From positions 91,486,903 through 91,550,902 of the forward strand of contig OX235262.1 of assembly GCA_944472135.2 (NCBI GenBank): DNA of 64,000 nt, in the 5' to 3' direction. The position numbers and the translations under genes were made by a program. This DNA is from Trichobilharzia regenti. Its lineage: Eukaryota > Platyhelminthes > Trematoda > Strigeidida > Schistosomatidae. The notes under the pieces were generated by a model. The model was not told where the DNA came from. It made no database searches and saw only the letters and a program-made list of their open reading frames with translations. Numbering within the stretch: the stretch's first letter is position 1; each line of letters begins with the position of its first letter. Shown one piece after another: positions 42,727 to 52,986 of this stretch.

Positions 42727-43682
42727 AGCGTCAACCTGAGAAGGGTTGTAGGCGTACTGGTGTAAGTCCTACAGTTCTTCAAGGGTAGTTTGTTGTACCA
42801 GAATCCACAACATTTGATGTGGTGATTGTACATATGTTTGTGTTAAATAATTGTGTGAGTTCCAATTATCGTAATTGTTGGTTAATCTTGTTTGTGTCCG
42901 GACATTCCGCAACTTACAATCGTCAACCTGAGAAGAGTTGTAGGCGTACTGGTGTATGTCCTGCAATTCTTCAAAGGAATTCCACCAAGACATGATCGGC
43001 GAGGTTGTTTGTACTATTTGTATATACGTGTGGTGTGTCATATCATTTGGTGTTTTTTGGATTCATTGTGTTTACTTGTTGTTTTCGTATCTTGCTGTTA
43101 TTGCGTAATTTTGTTAAAATTGTCGTCGTGATTACTTCTGAAGTTGTTTCGAGTCTTCTACATCCATGAATGAATTGATTGATGTTAAGGACAGCAGATG
43201 GGGCGTATACGCCGGGGAGGCTAGGCTATTGCTGAGAATGAAATGCACACGGAGATAATTGTTAGCTGCGGTCCGACACGCCGGGGAGAAAGAGTGTAAA
43301 CGACTGAGGCTCTCATGCGTCACCGCTACTAGAACTGAGGCAGAATGAATGACAAGCGATTGCAGTGGTAATTGGCAGTGAGTAGATAAGAGGATGTGCG
43401 TAGAATATCATGAGTTGGTGCTATGGTCTCGTTGCATTCTGCAAGAGTCATTCTAGCAAGTGGCGATTGTGTTGCAAGATGTCAAGAGGAGGTCTCTGTC
43501 TGGAGGCGCAGGTCGTCAGCGATGTGTGAGATTGTGCTGTGGGTATGCTTGTGGTGTGTTGGCTTTTCTGTATGTTTTCCATTTCAGCTCTGTCCGTGTG
43601 ACCCAGGTTCTCGCAATGGCATCCAAGTCAACGTGTACTGGTCGTGAAGGAAAAAGGGTTGGATCCGTATTTTGCCGGGGAG
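42727..43682 (+). other. BEL/Pao-like element 3' non-coding region
   Basis: Contains an imperfect direct repeat of about 56 bp at 42729-42784 and 42921-42976 (cgtcaacctgagaag...ggcgtactggtgta). No Pol motif was found in any frame. It ends with purine tracts before the 3' LTR. Confidence 0.7.
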
Positions 43683-44041
43683 TGTCAATGGAGTTGAAGA
43701 TTGAACGATCAATTCTTGGTTGTTTGCTCAAAACTAACTTCCCCAATTTTCGCGGAGGCATCAATACGACAGTCATCGTCTCATCGGTCGCTGTTCAGAA
43801 AGAAGTCAGGAGACAACCATCAGAAGTAATCTTGTGATTTATTATTGTAATATTTGTTCACAGACCTTAATAGAAATATTTTTTATATGTTGGTGTTACA
43901 ATAAAGAATTCCCAAGCGGCCAATCGGTGTTTTGGTTTTTTCGTCCGTTATTACTAAGCGTTTCTGAAAAACTTCAAGGAACAGCGTGGGCCCGAGCGTA
44001 GCAAGAGCTGGGCATTAACGGTTTATGAGACGTGACTGACA
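43683..44041 (+). repeat. BEL/Pao-like 3' LTR
   Basis: 359 bp, equal in length to the 5' LTR, with two base differences seen (in the ctcaaaac and ccccgatttt region). Followed by the TSD ccgtg. Confidence 0.93.
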
Positions 44042-44205
44042 CCGTGTATTCATCGTTTGCCTCCATTTTAGCTTGTTGTGTTTTCAGTTCTTTTTCATAT
44101 TGACTACCTATTTTGTATATATTTTTCACATAGAGTTATTAATTTCTATTCGTTTTTTTCACGTGTACTTGTCGTATTAACCCGTTATATCCTTCTGTCC
44201 GCAAA

Positions 44206-44323
44206 ATGGCTGACAACAGTGCTTCGCAAATGGATATAACCTTGCAGCTCCCCACCTTTTGGACCCATCGTCCTGTTGCATGGTTCAACCATATAGAAGC
44301 TTTCTTCACTCTCAAACATATAC
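44206..44323 (+). pseudogene. Gypsy gag, 5' piece
   Basis: Starts ATG and encodes MADNSASQMDITLQLPTFWT, then a Gag start (AWFNHIEAFFTLKHI) typical of CsRn1-like elements. It is cut at 44323 by the solo LTR insertion. The frame resumes after the duplicated tatac at 47289. Confidence 0.82.
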
Positions 44324-47283
44324 TGTCAGACACGTCTCGTGAACCGTTAATGCCCAGCTCTTGCTACACTGGGACTCACGCTGTTCCTTGAAGTTTCTCA
44401 GAAACGCTTAGTAATAACGGACGCAAAACCAAAACACCGATTGGCTACTCGAGAATTCTTTATTGTAACACCAACATATAGGCAGCTTTAAAATTAAGTT
44501 TTAACTAAGGTTTCTGACAGTTTTGGTCTGACTTCTTTCCGAACAGCGACCGATGAGACGATGACTGGTGTATCGAGGCAGCCTGTAGACGGCCGTAGGT
44601 CATTTGATCAGCTGGTGGATATTGGCGTTATTTTCGGAAAATACGTCAAGGTAAGGTCATTTGTCGTCGTTTTACACACGTTTTACATATATTCCAGCTA
44701 GAAGTTGATGAAATACGGCGTATTTCGCAGATATAGGCAATGGTGGTGTCCTTATCCGGCCGTAGCTTACAGGCAGTTTACAGTTTGCTGAAAATACATA
44801 ATTTTTCCGTTCAGAATATGTCGAATTACTTGAAGACACATGTTATAACGACCATTTCGTGAATTTTTTTGCATTTTAATGGATTACACATGGACATGAT
44901 GAGCTGGGTTAGCTCGTTTTGGTAATTATTTCATTTACTTTGTTGTGTACTTTTCCTAATGCTGACAAGGCTCCTCCACATGTATTTCTTTAAGGAAAAA
45001 TCTGCAGAAATACTTAGAAATTATATGCGCATTGTATTTCCTTATTTTATGGCATAAACTTGACGTTTGCGGGCAGATGCAATATCGATTTTGTATTATT
45101 CAAAAATGTTTACTGACGTAATTATGTACAGTTCAACTAATTATTTCGTCATTTCAAACATATTCCATGGTTAAATATTGTGTTTACACTGATGACAATG
45201 TCTACATCTGTATAATTCTTATGTTCTTTTTCAGATAATATCTACTTTCGGGAATTTCATGGATTTGGGTGATAAAGAAAAAGATACCTGCACTGTTGTC
45301 GATTTTGTATCACATGTTAATTCATTGATAAATGTATCCCTTGTTATTCGTTTGTTTATTCTACTTGATAAGACCGAATATTAGCCCTTGCGTAATTTGT
45401 GAGGTATAGAGTATATGAGGCTGTCTTTGAAATACTAAGTAGGAGCAGATATTTGGAGAAGCCTATTGATAAAAGATTGTGTTGTAGTCAAATAAAGTAA
45501 ATATGCCTAAATCGTAGAGGAGGTATTGCGATCCTAAAGCGTTTCGAGTTATCTATCGTCTTAGCAGAATACATATACTGATTCGCGATTCATGGTCACA
45601 AAGTGAGAGTAAATCTACCTGAGATATTTTGCTTGTGATTTCTGCATGCCGCAGTGTACCATAAGGAGAGACTATACCTATGCTGTTAGATGTATGACTC
45701 AGTGCAACTACGGTTATCGTAATAATTAAAAACAGAATGCCTAGGGTTCTCAGCCAAAGAATACGATACGTTGCTATCTGCTCATATAATCACGCAAACA
45801 AAAGTTTTCCAGACGCCGCATTTACTCCTAACAATTTACCCTCAACTTCTAGCTTAGCACGTGCTACTTATGTTACTGGAACACAACCGCATTACAACAG
45901 AAGGAAGACAGATTCATTGAAAAATTGTTTATTAAACAAAAATCAGATTTCAAATGTACAGATAATTCAGATGGGTAGTCCTCTGTTGCCGTCAGTAAGT
46001 TCCATCTGCGTACACGGCACATATATGTTTTTCCATAAGTCTGAAAAGGTTTAAGAAAAGAATAATTAACTTAGGTATTACATGCATGATCTGAATAAAA
46101 AAAATTTCCTGATAAGCATATACAAGTAATCACTTTACAAACAATATATATATACATATAAGTAGCCCAATAGTTTTCACTAAACTTAAGGGACTTCGCA
46201 ACTTATCGTTTGTCGATATCTAGTAGGTCCATCGAAGCATCATGAAATGATAAAATTATTTAACGACAAGTTACACAGTAGTTTTCAAAGCTTTTACAAA
46301 TATTTTAGCAAAAATGACAACCACTTTATGGCAAATAATAGGTCTTGACAGCAATAATAATAACATTCATGTTCATGGTGACTATAAAAACAATAATAGG
46401 TATTATTATCGCAACGAATTCATCATTAACTTAGATAGACAACTAACAATAATACAATCATATCAAATAAATGTATCACCTAATCTTAAGAAGCATGTGT
46501 TTACTTACTTTCACTGTATTCTCTCAATACTGATGTGCTCAACAAGCTTATTGCAACCGCAGTTGGAATAAGCTTGTTCATTAAATTCATGAATTTAAGA
46601 TTAATTCTAAAAGTGAGTGGAGATCCAGTTTATGTCAGATAGAAACCTGTAGCTTACATGTATTACACTGATTACTGAGACATCTGATACCTGCCTTCCA
46701 ATCTTCGTGACAAGAAGAGAGTTTATCTAGGTTTACCTACATATACAAAAGTAATACTTTTGTATATACGTATATGCTGCATTCCGTTTTTATCATGATT
46801 AGCCAGACCACTGTGTATATTATACTTATTTAAGGATCTCTGAAAATAATGGTCAAGTGATAATTGAAGTTGCGTGAAGTTATTACTTCTTCAGAACATT
46901 GTTTGCATTCTTCACACTCCTGAGAAGTCCTTAGATCGTAATTTGGCATGAATTCGTTGAATTCAGCAAATAAATCCACTGCTATATCATTTCTTTCCTG
47001 AGCTGTAATAATTTGTGTTGTTAATTATCTCTCCAATTTGATAAAACGCTCACGGAAATTCAGAACTTAACCAAGCAGCAAAATGATGTTTGAAATTACC
47101 TCAACTCGAATGACAAACTGGCCAATCACAAGCGAGCGAATCGCTTGTTTATCTCATTCGCGGTCACTCAAAATTACGGCCGTCTACAGGCTGCCGTGTA
47201 TCGATGTCTCCGCGAAAATATAGGGAAGTTGGGTTTGAGCAAACAACCATGAATTGATCGTTCAATCTTCAACTACACTGACA
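44324..47283 (-). mobile_element. Antisense solo LTR of the BEL/Pao-like family, split by a DNA transposon
   Basis: 44324-44576 and 47205-47283 together are the reverse complement of the 359-bp BEL-like LTR, more diverged than the pair at 40268 and 43683. TSD tatac lies at 44319-44323 and 47284-47288 in the gypsy gag. A solo LTR arises when the two LTRs of a full element recombine. The middle (44568-47204) is a later insertion. Confidence 0.88.
44577..47195 (-). mobile_element. DNA transposon with 9-bp TSD and 21-bp TIRs, superfamily uncertain
   Basis: Terminal inverted repeats of 21 bp (44577-44597 and 47175-47195; ggcagcctgtagacggccg...) are flanked by gtgtatcga at 44568-44576 and 47196-47204. 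Nine-base duplications suit Mutator-like or Merlin elements; no transposase was recognised. On the - strand a frame near 46895-47010 reads ERNDIAVDLFAEFNEFM and RTSQECEECKQC. The copy at 37214 conserves this stretch and most of the interior, so 2.6 kb is a real family. A TIR-like block lies inside at 44759-44778. Confidence 0.82.
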
Positions 47284-47288
47284 TATAC

Positions 47289-47997
47289 ACTCACAGGAAA
47301 TGAAAGTAAACTGCGTAATTGTGAGTCTCCCTGAGAATGTTATGGACGAGGTTTCAGACATCCTCACGGATCCGTCCCCTGACTTGTACGAACGGTTCAA
47401 GCAAGTGCTAATTAAGCGCGTTGCACTCACAGACCAACAAAAGTGCAGGAACTCTTTCGTGATGTTCACCTTGGCGACAGGAAGCCCACTCAGTTGTTAC
47501 GACAGATGAGACAGTTGGTCGCCGACTTCAATGTAGATGATGCCTTCCTAAAACAACTGTGGTTGCAAAGATTACCACAGGCGATTCAGGGCATTTTAGC
47601 CCCAATCCACAAATCCCCCTTACCCGAGTTAGCCGAAGCGGCCGATAGGGTAGTTGAGACTACTGCATCCAACCTGGGCATTTCGGCCGTAGCCACTGAT
47701 AGGCCCGCTCAGATCAAAGAATCTCGGACTGGAGAGTCATCCAGCTTCGATACGGTGGCCCATATAACCAAGCTGTACGAAGAGATATGTAGTATCAGAC
47801 AAGAGATGAGAGCAAGAAGCCGCTCGGGTAGTCGCACAGACTCAACTCGTAGTAGATCATCGTCACGTGCCAGCAGTCGGCGTCGTAGGTCTCGAAACTC
47901 TCAGCCTGGAGTGTGCTGGTATCATCGGCGTTATGGTGAAAAAGCCCAAAAGTGCACTCGCCCGTGCACCTTCGATGTCCAAAAGTGGGGAAACTAG
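47289..47997 (+). pseudogene. Gypsy gag, 3' piece with CHCC finger
   Basis: Continues the frame from 44323 (SLPENVMDEVSDILTDPSPD, ERFKQVLIKRVAL), shifts frame near 47445, then reads ELFRDVHLGDRKPTQLLRQM, RLPQAIQGILAPIHKSPLPE, an Arg/Ser-rich tract, and the nucleic-acid binding finger [18 protein letters not shown] (CX2HX9CX3C), typical of the CsRn1 clade. It ends at TAG 47995-47997. Confidence 0.87.
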
Positions 47998-48852
47998 CAG
48001 GCCAGCACGTGTTGGCGACTAACGTTGCTGGCGAACCACTCCCATGTCGCCTCTTCTATGTCACAGAACGTAACACGGGGATACGCTTCCTCATTGATAC
48101 CGGAGCAGAGGTCAGTGTCATCCCACCCACAATAGAGGAGCGCAGGCGGCCAATGTCTTTACAGCTACGTGCCGCAAATGGTTCGCCGATAGCTACGTTT
48201 GGCAGGCGCTTTCTTGACCTGAATATCGGCTTGCGCCGAGCATTCCGCTGGGTCTTTCTGGTAGCGGACGTGACCACAGGTATCATCGGTATGGATCTGC
48301 TACAGCATTACCAACTACTCGTAGATACAGGTAAGCACAGGTTGATAGATTCAGCCACCAACCTCTCGATTAACGGTATCGCCACCAAGTGCCCAGCCCT
48401 CAGCCCTGTATATGCCACACCCACTAGTACTGGTCCTTATTCGCATATACTGCAATCTTTTTCGGATTTGTTCAAACCTAGCAGCGGCCTGCCATGTGCG
48501 ACTTCCAACGTCACACACCATATTGTCACTACTGGTCCGCCAGTTTTCGCAAAACCGAGACGACTATCCCCAGAAAAACTAAAGGTTGTTAAAGCGGAGT
48601 TCGAGCATATGCTAGAAATGGGGATTATTAGGCCATCCAGCAGCCCGTGGTCCTCACCGTTGCACCTGGTACCTAAGAATAACGGTTTAGATTGGCGTCC
48701 TTGTGGTGATTACCGCAGACTAAACGCACAAACTGTTCCCGATCGCTACCCTGTCCCTCACATACACGATTTAACCGCCTCACTCAAGGGAGCTCGAGTA
48801 TTCAGCAAACTGGACCTGACACGGGCTTATTACCAGATCCCGTCGACCCCGT
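47952..48852 (+). pseudogene. Gypsy pol: protease and N-terminal RT
   Basis: A frame overlapping the end of gag. Aspartic protease [14 protein letters not shown] (about residues 47-60), then the RT start [45 protein letters not shown] and [13 protein letters not shown] (RT motif A). A frame break near 48850 follows. Confidence 0.9.
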
Positions 48853-48864
48853 AGATATACCCAA

Positions 48865-49290
48865 GACGGCTGTGATTACGCCGTTTGGCCTGTTCGAATT
48901 TCTTCGAATGCCTTTTGGCTTACGGAACGCTGCCCAAACCTTCCAGCGTTTTATCCATGACGTTTTGCGCGGGCTTGATTTCGCCTTTGCCTATCTGGAC
49001 GATATCTTGGTAGCTAGTCCAGATGAAGCCACTCATCAACTTCATTTGCAGACAGTTTTCCGAAGACTTGTGACACACTCCCTCACACTCAACTTGCCGA
49101 AGTGTCAGATTGGAGTCACTTCCTTGAATTTTTGGGACATAGGATAGACAAAGATGGAATTTATCCGTTACCTGACCGGGTAGAAGCTATTCAAAACTTC
49201 CCTCTACCCACTTCTCCCAAGGCACTACGCACTTTTCTCGGGATGGTTAGTTACTACCGTCGCTTTATCCCACAGTGCGCCACATCTTGA
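48865..49290 (+). pseudogene. Gypsy pol: RT palm and thumb, frame-broken
   Basis: Encodes TPFGLFEFLRMPFGLRNAAQ, FAYLDDILVAS (catalytic YLDD) and LNLPKCQIG; after a frame change near 49110-49130 come FLEFLGHRIDKDGIYPLP and ALRTFLGMVSYYRRF. Another shift near 49280 leads to the RNase H frame. Confidence 0.9.
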
Positions 49291-51149
49291 CCCCCTTGAC
49301 TGATATGCTTAAAGGGAAATGCAAGTCTTTGGTGTTCACTAAGGAAGCCTCGACAGCTTTCGCAGCTATCAAGAAAGCTATTGCTGACGCCACAATGTTG
49401 GTCCATCTAGATGTCCAACTTCCAATCAGCATTTCCGTAGATGCCTCTAATACTGCGATCGGAGCCGTCCTACAACAGCGTATGTCCAATGCATGGCTAC
49501 CGATTGCTTTCTTTTCACGTAAACTTACCGCATGCGAATCTCGATACAGCACCTTCGGTAGGGAACTTCTCGCTGTCTATGCTGCTGTCAAGCACTTTCG
49601 TCACTTCGTGGAAGGCCGGCAATTTACGGTATTTACCGACCATAAGCCATTGACGTACGCCCTCCACACTACTTCAGACCGGTATTCACCGCGAGAATCA
49701 CGCCATTTAGACTATATTTCCCAGTTCACTTCCGATATCCAGCACGTTTCTGGAGCGGATAACGCGGTAGCAGACGCTTTGTCTCGCGTATGTGCTACGT
49801 CGGTACCACCAACCATCGATCTTCATAAAATGGCCGAACTCCAACTGAAGGATTTGAACTTAGAACACCTGTCAAATAAAACCTCACTGAAGATAGAACG
49901 CGTCCCCTTGCTAAACAGTGAAACAACTATACTTTGCGATATGTCAACGGGTACTCCTCGACCGATTGTTCCCACGTCTTTACGCCGAACTGTGTTTGAG
50001 TCCCTCCACAACCTCTCCCATCCTGGCATACGAGCAACGGACAAGTTGATATCTGCGAGATTTGCGTGGCCCGGTATGAACCGTGATGTGCGTCAATGGA
50101 CACGTGCTTGTGTGCAATGCCAACGTGCTAAAGTCACCAAGCATAACATCACGCCGTTGGGGACGTTTGCGACCCCAGACGCTCGGTTCCATCACATACA
50201 CCTGGATATAGTAGGGCCCCTGCCCCCGTCAAACGGCTGCTCGTATTTACTCACATGTGTGGATCGTTTCACACGTTGGCCGGAAGCCATTCCGATACAA
50301 GATGTAACGGCTCAAACCATCTGTCGTGCCTTCATGGAAGGCTGGGTTGCCCATTTTGGATGTCCCGCAACTGTCACTACCGACCGCGGACAACAATTCG
50401 AATCCACAAGCTTCAAGAAATTGTTAGAGATGCTGGGATGCAAACGCATTCGCACAACCGCGTATCATCCTGCGGCAAATGGGCTAGTAGAACGTTTCCA
50501 CCGTCAACTCAAAGCTGCGTTGATGGCAGTAGACAACAGTAAGTGGACAGATTCGCTACCACTGGTCCTGCTTAGCATCCGGGCTACGCTTAAAGGGGAT
50601 CTGCAGTGCTCGCCAGCTGAATTGGTGTACGGTACCACCCTGCGTTTACCAGGCGAGCTAATCGCTCCTGAAGCTTTCGAGCCAAATTTCCCCGATACCA
50701 CCTGTTACGCTCAGCAACTTAAAAGTTTTATGCAGCGAATCCGACCAGTTTCCACACGCACTCAGAACCGAAAGGTTCAGGTTGATCGGCGACTTGATGA
50801 CTGTACGCACGTTTTCGTGCGTCACGACGCCATACGAAAGCCATTACAACCACCGTATGACGGGCCTTTTAAGGTCCTTAGTCGTAAAGATAAATTTTTC
50901 GTTATTGAGCGATGCGGCCGCCCAGACACTGTCAGCATAGACAGACTTAAAGCGGCATACACTGAAGAACCTTCACCCTCCCCATCGGCTCAATCAAATA
51001 GCCCCACTGAACCTAGTCCTTGTCCAGACTCAACTACCTCACCTCCAGTGGCGAATGATGATTCTCCTACCGTCACCAGTAAGACCCCTGTCACACGTGC
51101 TGGTCGACGTGTTCACTGGCCCAAGAGGTTCACAGAATTCTTTCACTGA
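49275..51149 (+). CDS. Gypsy pol: RNase H and integrase
   Basis: 624 open codons. RNase H: ISISVDASNTAIGAVLQQ, SRYSTFGRELLAVYAAVKHF and FTDHKPLTYAL. Integrase: the His/Cys finger SHPGIRATDKLISARFAWPG...CVQCQ, catalytic Asp in HIHLDIVGP, Asp in VTTDRGQQF and Glu in ANGLVERFHRQ, then the GPY/F module (PYDGPFKVLSRKDKFFV), and a proline/serine-rich C-terminus. It would integrate cDNA, but the upstream polyprotein is interrupted. Confidence 0.92.
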   Translation: MRHILTPLTDMLKGKCKSLVFTKEASTAFAAIKKAIADATMLVHLDVQLPISISVDASNTAIGAVLQQRMSNAWLPIAFFSRKLTACESRYSTFGRELLAVYAAVKHFRHFVEGRQFTVFTDHKPLTYALHTTSDRYSPRESRHLDYISQFTSDIQHVSGADNAVADALSRVCATSVPPTIDLHKMAELQLKDLNLEHLSNKTSLKIERVPLLNSETTILCDMSTGTPRPIVPTSLRRTVFESLHNLSHPGIRATDKLISARFAWPGMNRDVRQWTRACVQCQRAKVTKHNITPLGTFATPDARFHHIHLDIVGPLPPSNGCSYLLTCVDRFTRWPEAIPIQDVTAQTICRAFMEGWVAHFGCPATVTTDRGQQFESTSFKKLLEMLGCKRIRTTAYHPAANGLVERFHRQLKAALMAVDNSKWTDSLPLVLLSIRATLKGDLQCSPAELVYGTTLRLPGELIAPEAFEPNFPDTTCYAQQLKSFMQRIRPVSTRTQNRKVQVDRRLDDCTHVFVRHDAIRKPLQPPYDGPFKVLSRKDKFFVIERCGRPDTVSIDRLKAAYTEEPSPSPSAQSNSPTEPSPCPDSTTSPPVANDDSPTVTSKTPVTRAGRRVHWPKRFTEFFH

Positions 51150-52610
51150 ACTAATCCATAGGTAATGCTACTAGTGGTTTTTTATTCCTTGTCACAATTT
51201 TTTATTCAATTTTGCTATATTTACTCTATTTGGTTCCGCTTCTGGGAGTAGTCGTTTTTCCCCCACTAATCCTTTTAATCTTTTTCTCTCGTTACAGAGG
51301 ATCAGCAGCAGTTTTTTACCCTAATTTTTCATCTATTTCATCGCAATCTACTCGCTAGACCGGATGGCCTCTCATGTCATCTTGTAACCCACGCCAATTG
51401 AGGAATTACAAACAGTATATTACCTTTCACTGCACAATATCTCCCAAAAAAATTACTGAAAAAATCTATAAAAAAATTAAATATTCAAAAAAAAGAAAAT
51501 TGAAAAAAATTATTTATAAAAACATTATTATTAAAAAAAGTTTTAAAAAACGTAAAAGTAAAAATATGTAAAAAAATAATAAATAAATAAATACAAAAAA
51601 AAGTAGAAGATTATAAAAAAATACAGAAAGAGAAACTTCCACTGTATAGTTAAATGGACCGATATACATATTATTGCGCATAAATGCTTCACTTCTATGC
51701 TGTACATAGTAATCCGCTCAATTTATTTTCACAGGCTGTACTATATTCCTTCGAGTTTATGCCACCTGCGATTCATTTATTTTGTGAACCGTACTCGTAA
51801 ACATTATGCATCATCTTAGTATGCACTTTGCAACATGAACAAAATTTTTGTAATGGTAACTACTCATAGCTATTGATTATGTACAAACTTCTCTGTAATT
51901 TTGTGAGTTCTCACAGGGTAGAAACTTCCTTTGTTTTTTCTCATTCTGACGTACTACTTCCAAGTTGCACCAGTTTTCCTGGCATTGATTTCGCACAAGC
52001 TTTTGTAGTACCTTTACGCCGATTTTTAAATCTTAACCTTCTTTCCCATTCTCTTCTGTTGTTTTTACCCTGCTCCTTATCATTCGCTGGTATAACATGA
52101 CCGCTAGGTTCTGTTGAAGCGGAGGAAGGGAGCATTAGTCTAAAATGAAAATTAGGCATAATGAGTCACCTTCTTGCTACGACAGCCTCGGCGGCGGAGT
52201 TATACCATCAGACCTCCACATGAGTAAGCTCGTAATAGTACGGAGTTAAAAAAAATGAATCGATAAATACCAATACAATAAAAAATAAAAATAATAAAAA
52301 ATATAAAAGATAAAAAAAGAAAAAATTAAAGATAAAAAACAACACCAAACAACAGAAGCTTACGACCAAACAAGGCACCAGGGTCATTTCTTCTTATATT
52401 CCGCCTTACTTCACTAATCATGTACATACTACTTCCGACTTACCTTAATTCTTTTCTTTTCTTTTGCTTTCTTTCGTTTCGGAAAATTCTTTTTTACTAT
52501 TCCTATCTTCAAACCTTCGCGTTCACTCATTGCTGTTGTACAAAGCCCTCCTACTTTTGTATATCGAAGCTTGCTGGTTTCCCACCAACCTTCTAGGGGG
52601 GGGGATAACC
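51150..52610 (+). other. Gypsy element 3' non-coding region
   Basis: Low-complexity A- and AT-rich DNA (especially 51440-51630 and 52240-52350) with no frame of interest. It ends with ggggggggga (52596-52605), the likely polypurine primer for plus-strand synthesis, five bases before the 3' LTR. Confidence 0.75.
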
Positions 52611-52986
52611 TGTAGTGCACATTGTACCCTTGAACTTTTGTTAAAACTCGCTCACCCAGGTTTGACACACTTTTATCTTTTGAGTTGTGACCCTTCAGTA
52701 CGTTCATTGGTTCGCTCTCTCGTGCTCTCTTCCTGCACACTCTCCGAGCCCACTTCCAGCAACGTCTGCAGATAAGTTGTATGACTTCTTTATTTATTGA
52801 ATTCCATATTACGTTGAATAAAATATAATTCTCCCAGGTACCCTTGTCACATTGTCTTTTTACCGCGATACAATTCGTCAGTATTTGCACGTCGAGTAGT
52901 GTACTGTTAAGGTCGCGAAACGGTGAAGAAGTTTGTAAGGGTGTTTAGAGTATAGGACCACTCTAAGTCGTAGTAGAGTACTCACA
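52611..52986 (+). repeat. Gypsy element 3' LTR
   Basis: 376 bp, tgtagtgcac to actcaca, followed by the TSD aatg. Most of the roughly six differences from the 5' LTR lie in the last 40 bases. Confidence 0.93.

Larger units (their letters stand above)
40268..44041 (+). mobile_element. BEL/Pao-like LTR retrotransposon, gag only
   Basis: A 3774-bp element with 359-bp LTRs (40268-40626, 43683-44041) that differ at about two bases by eye. TSD ccgtg lies at 40263-40267 and 44042-44046. It encodes a BEL/Pao-type Gag (40772-42726) and nothing resembling protease, RT, RNase H or integrase, although the LTRs are young. A purine tract gaaggaaaaaggg lies at 43647-43659. It is inserted in the primer-binding site of the gypsy element. 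I infer a non-autonomous element that depends on a relative's Pol. Confidence 0.88.
39877..52986 (+). mobile_element. Ty3/gypsy LTR retrotransposon (CsRn1/Boudicca type), with nested insertions
   Basis: 376-bp LTRs (39877-40252 and 52611-52986) start TG and end CA and differ at about six positions by eye. TSD aatg lies at 39873-39876 and 52987-52990. The span includes two insertions: 40268-44041 and 44324-47283. Without them and their TSDs the element is about 6.4 kb, normal for the clade. A primer-binding site resembling that for tRNA-Trp (tggtgagcccgtg) follows the first LTR, and a purine tract (52596-52605) precedes the second. gag and pol are both broken. Confidence 0.93.

Noticed and set aside
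42729..42976. CRISPR-like array
   Set aside because: Only two imperfect units with a 192-bp period in a eukaryotic LTR element.
45237..45370. Captured host exon in the DNA transposon (a gene-carrying Mutator-like element)
   Set aside because: The open stretch between an AG and later stop looked like an exon, but the old copy at 37214-38485 carries the homologous sequence, so it belongs to the element family.
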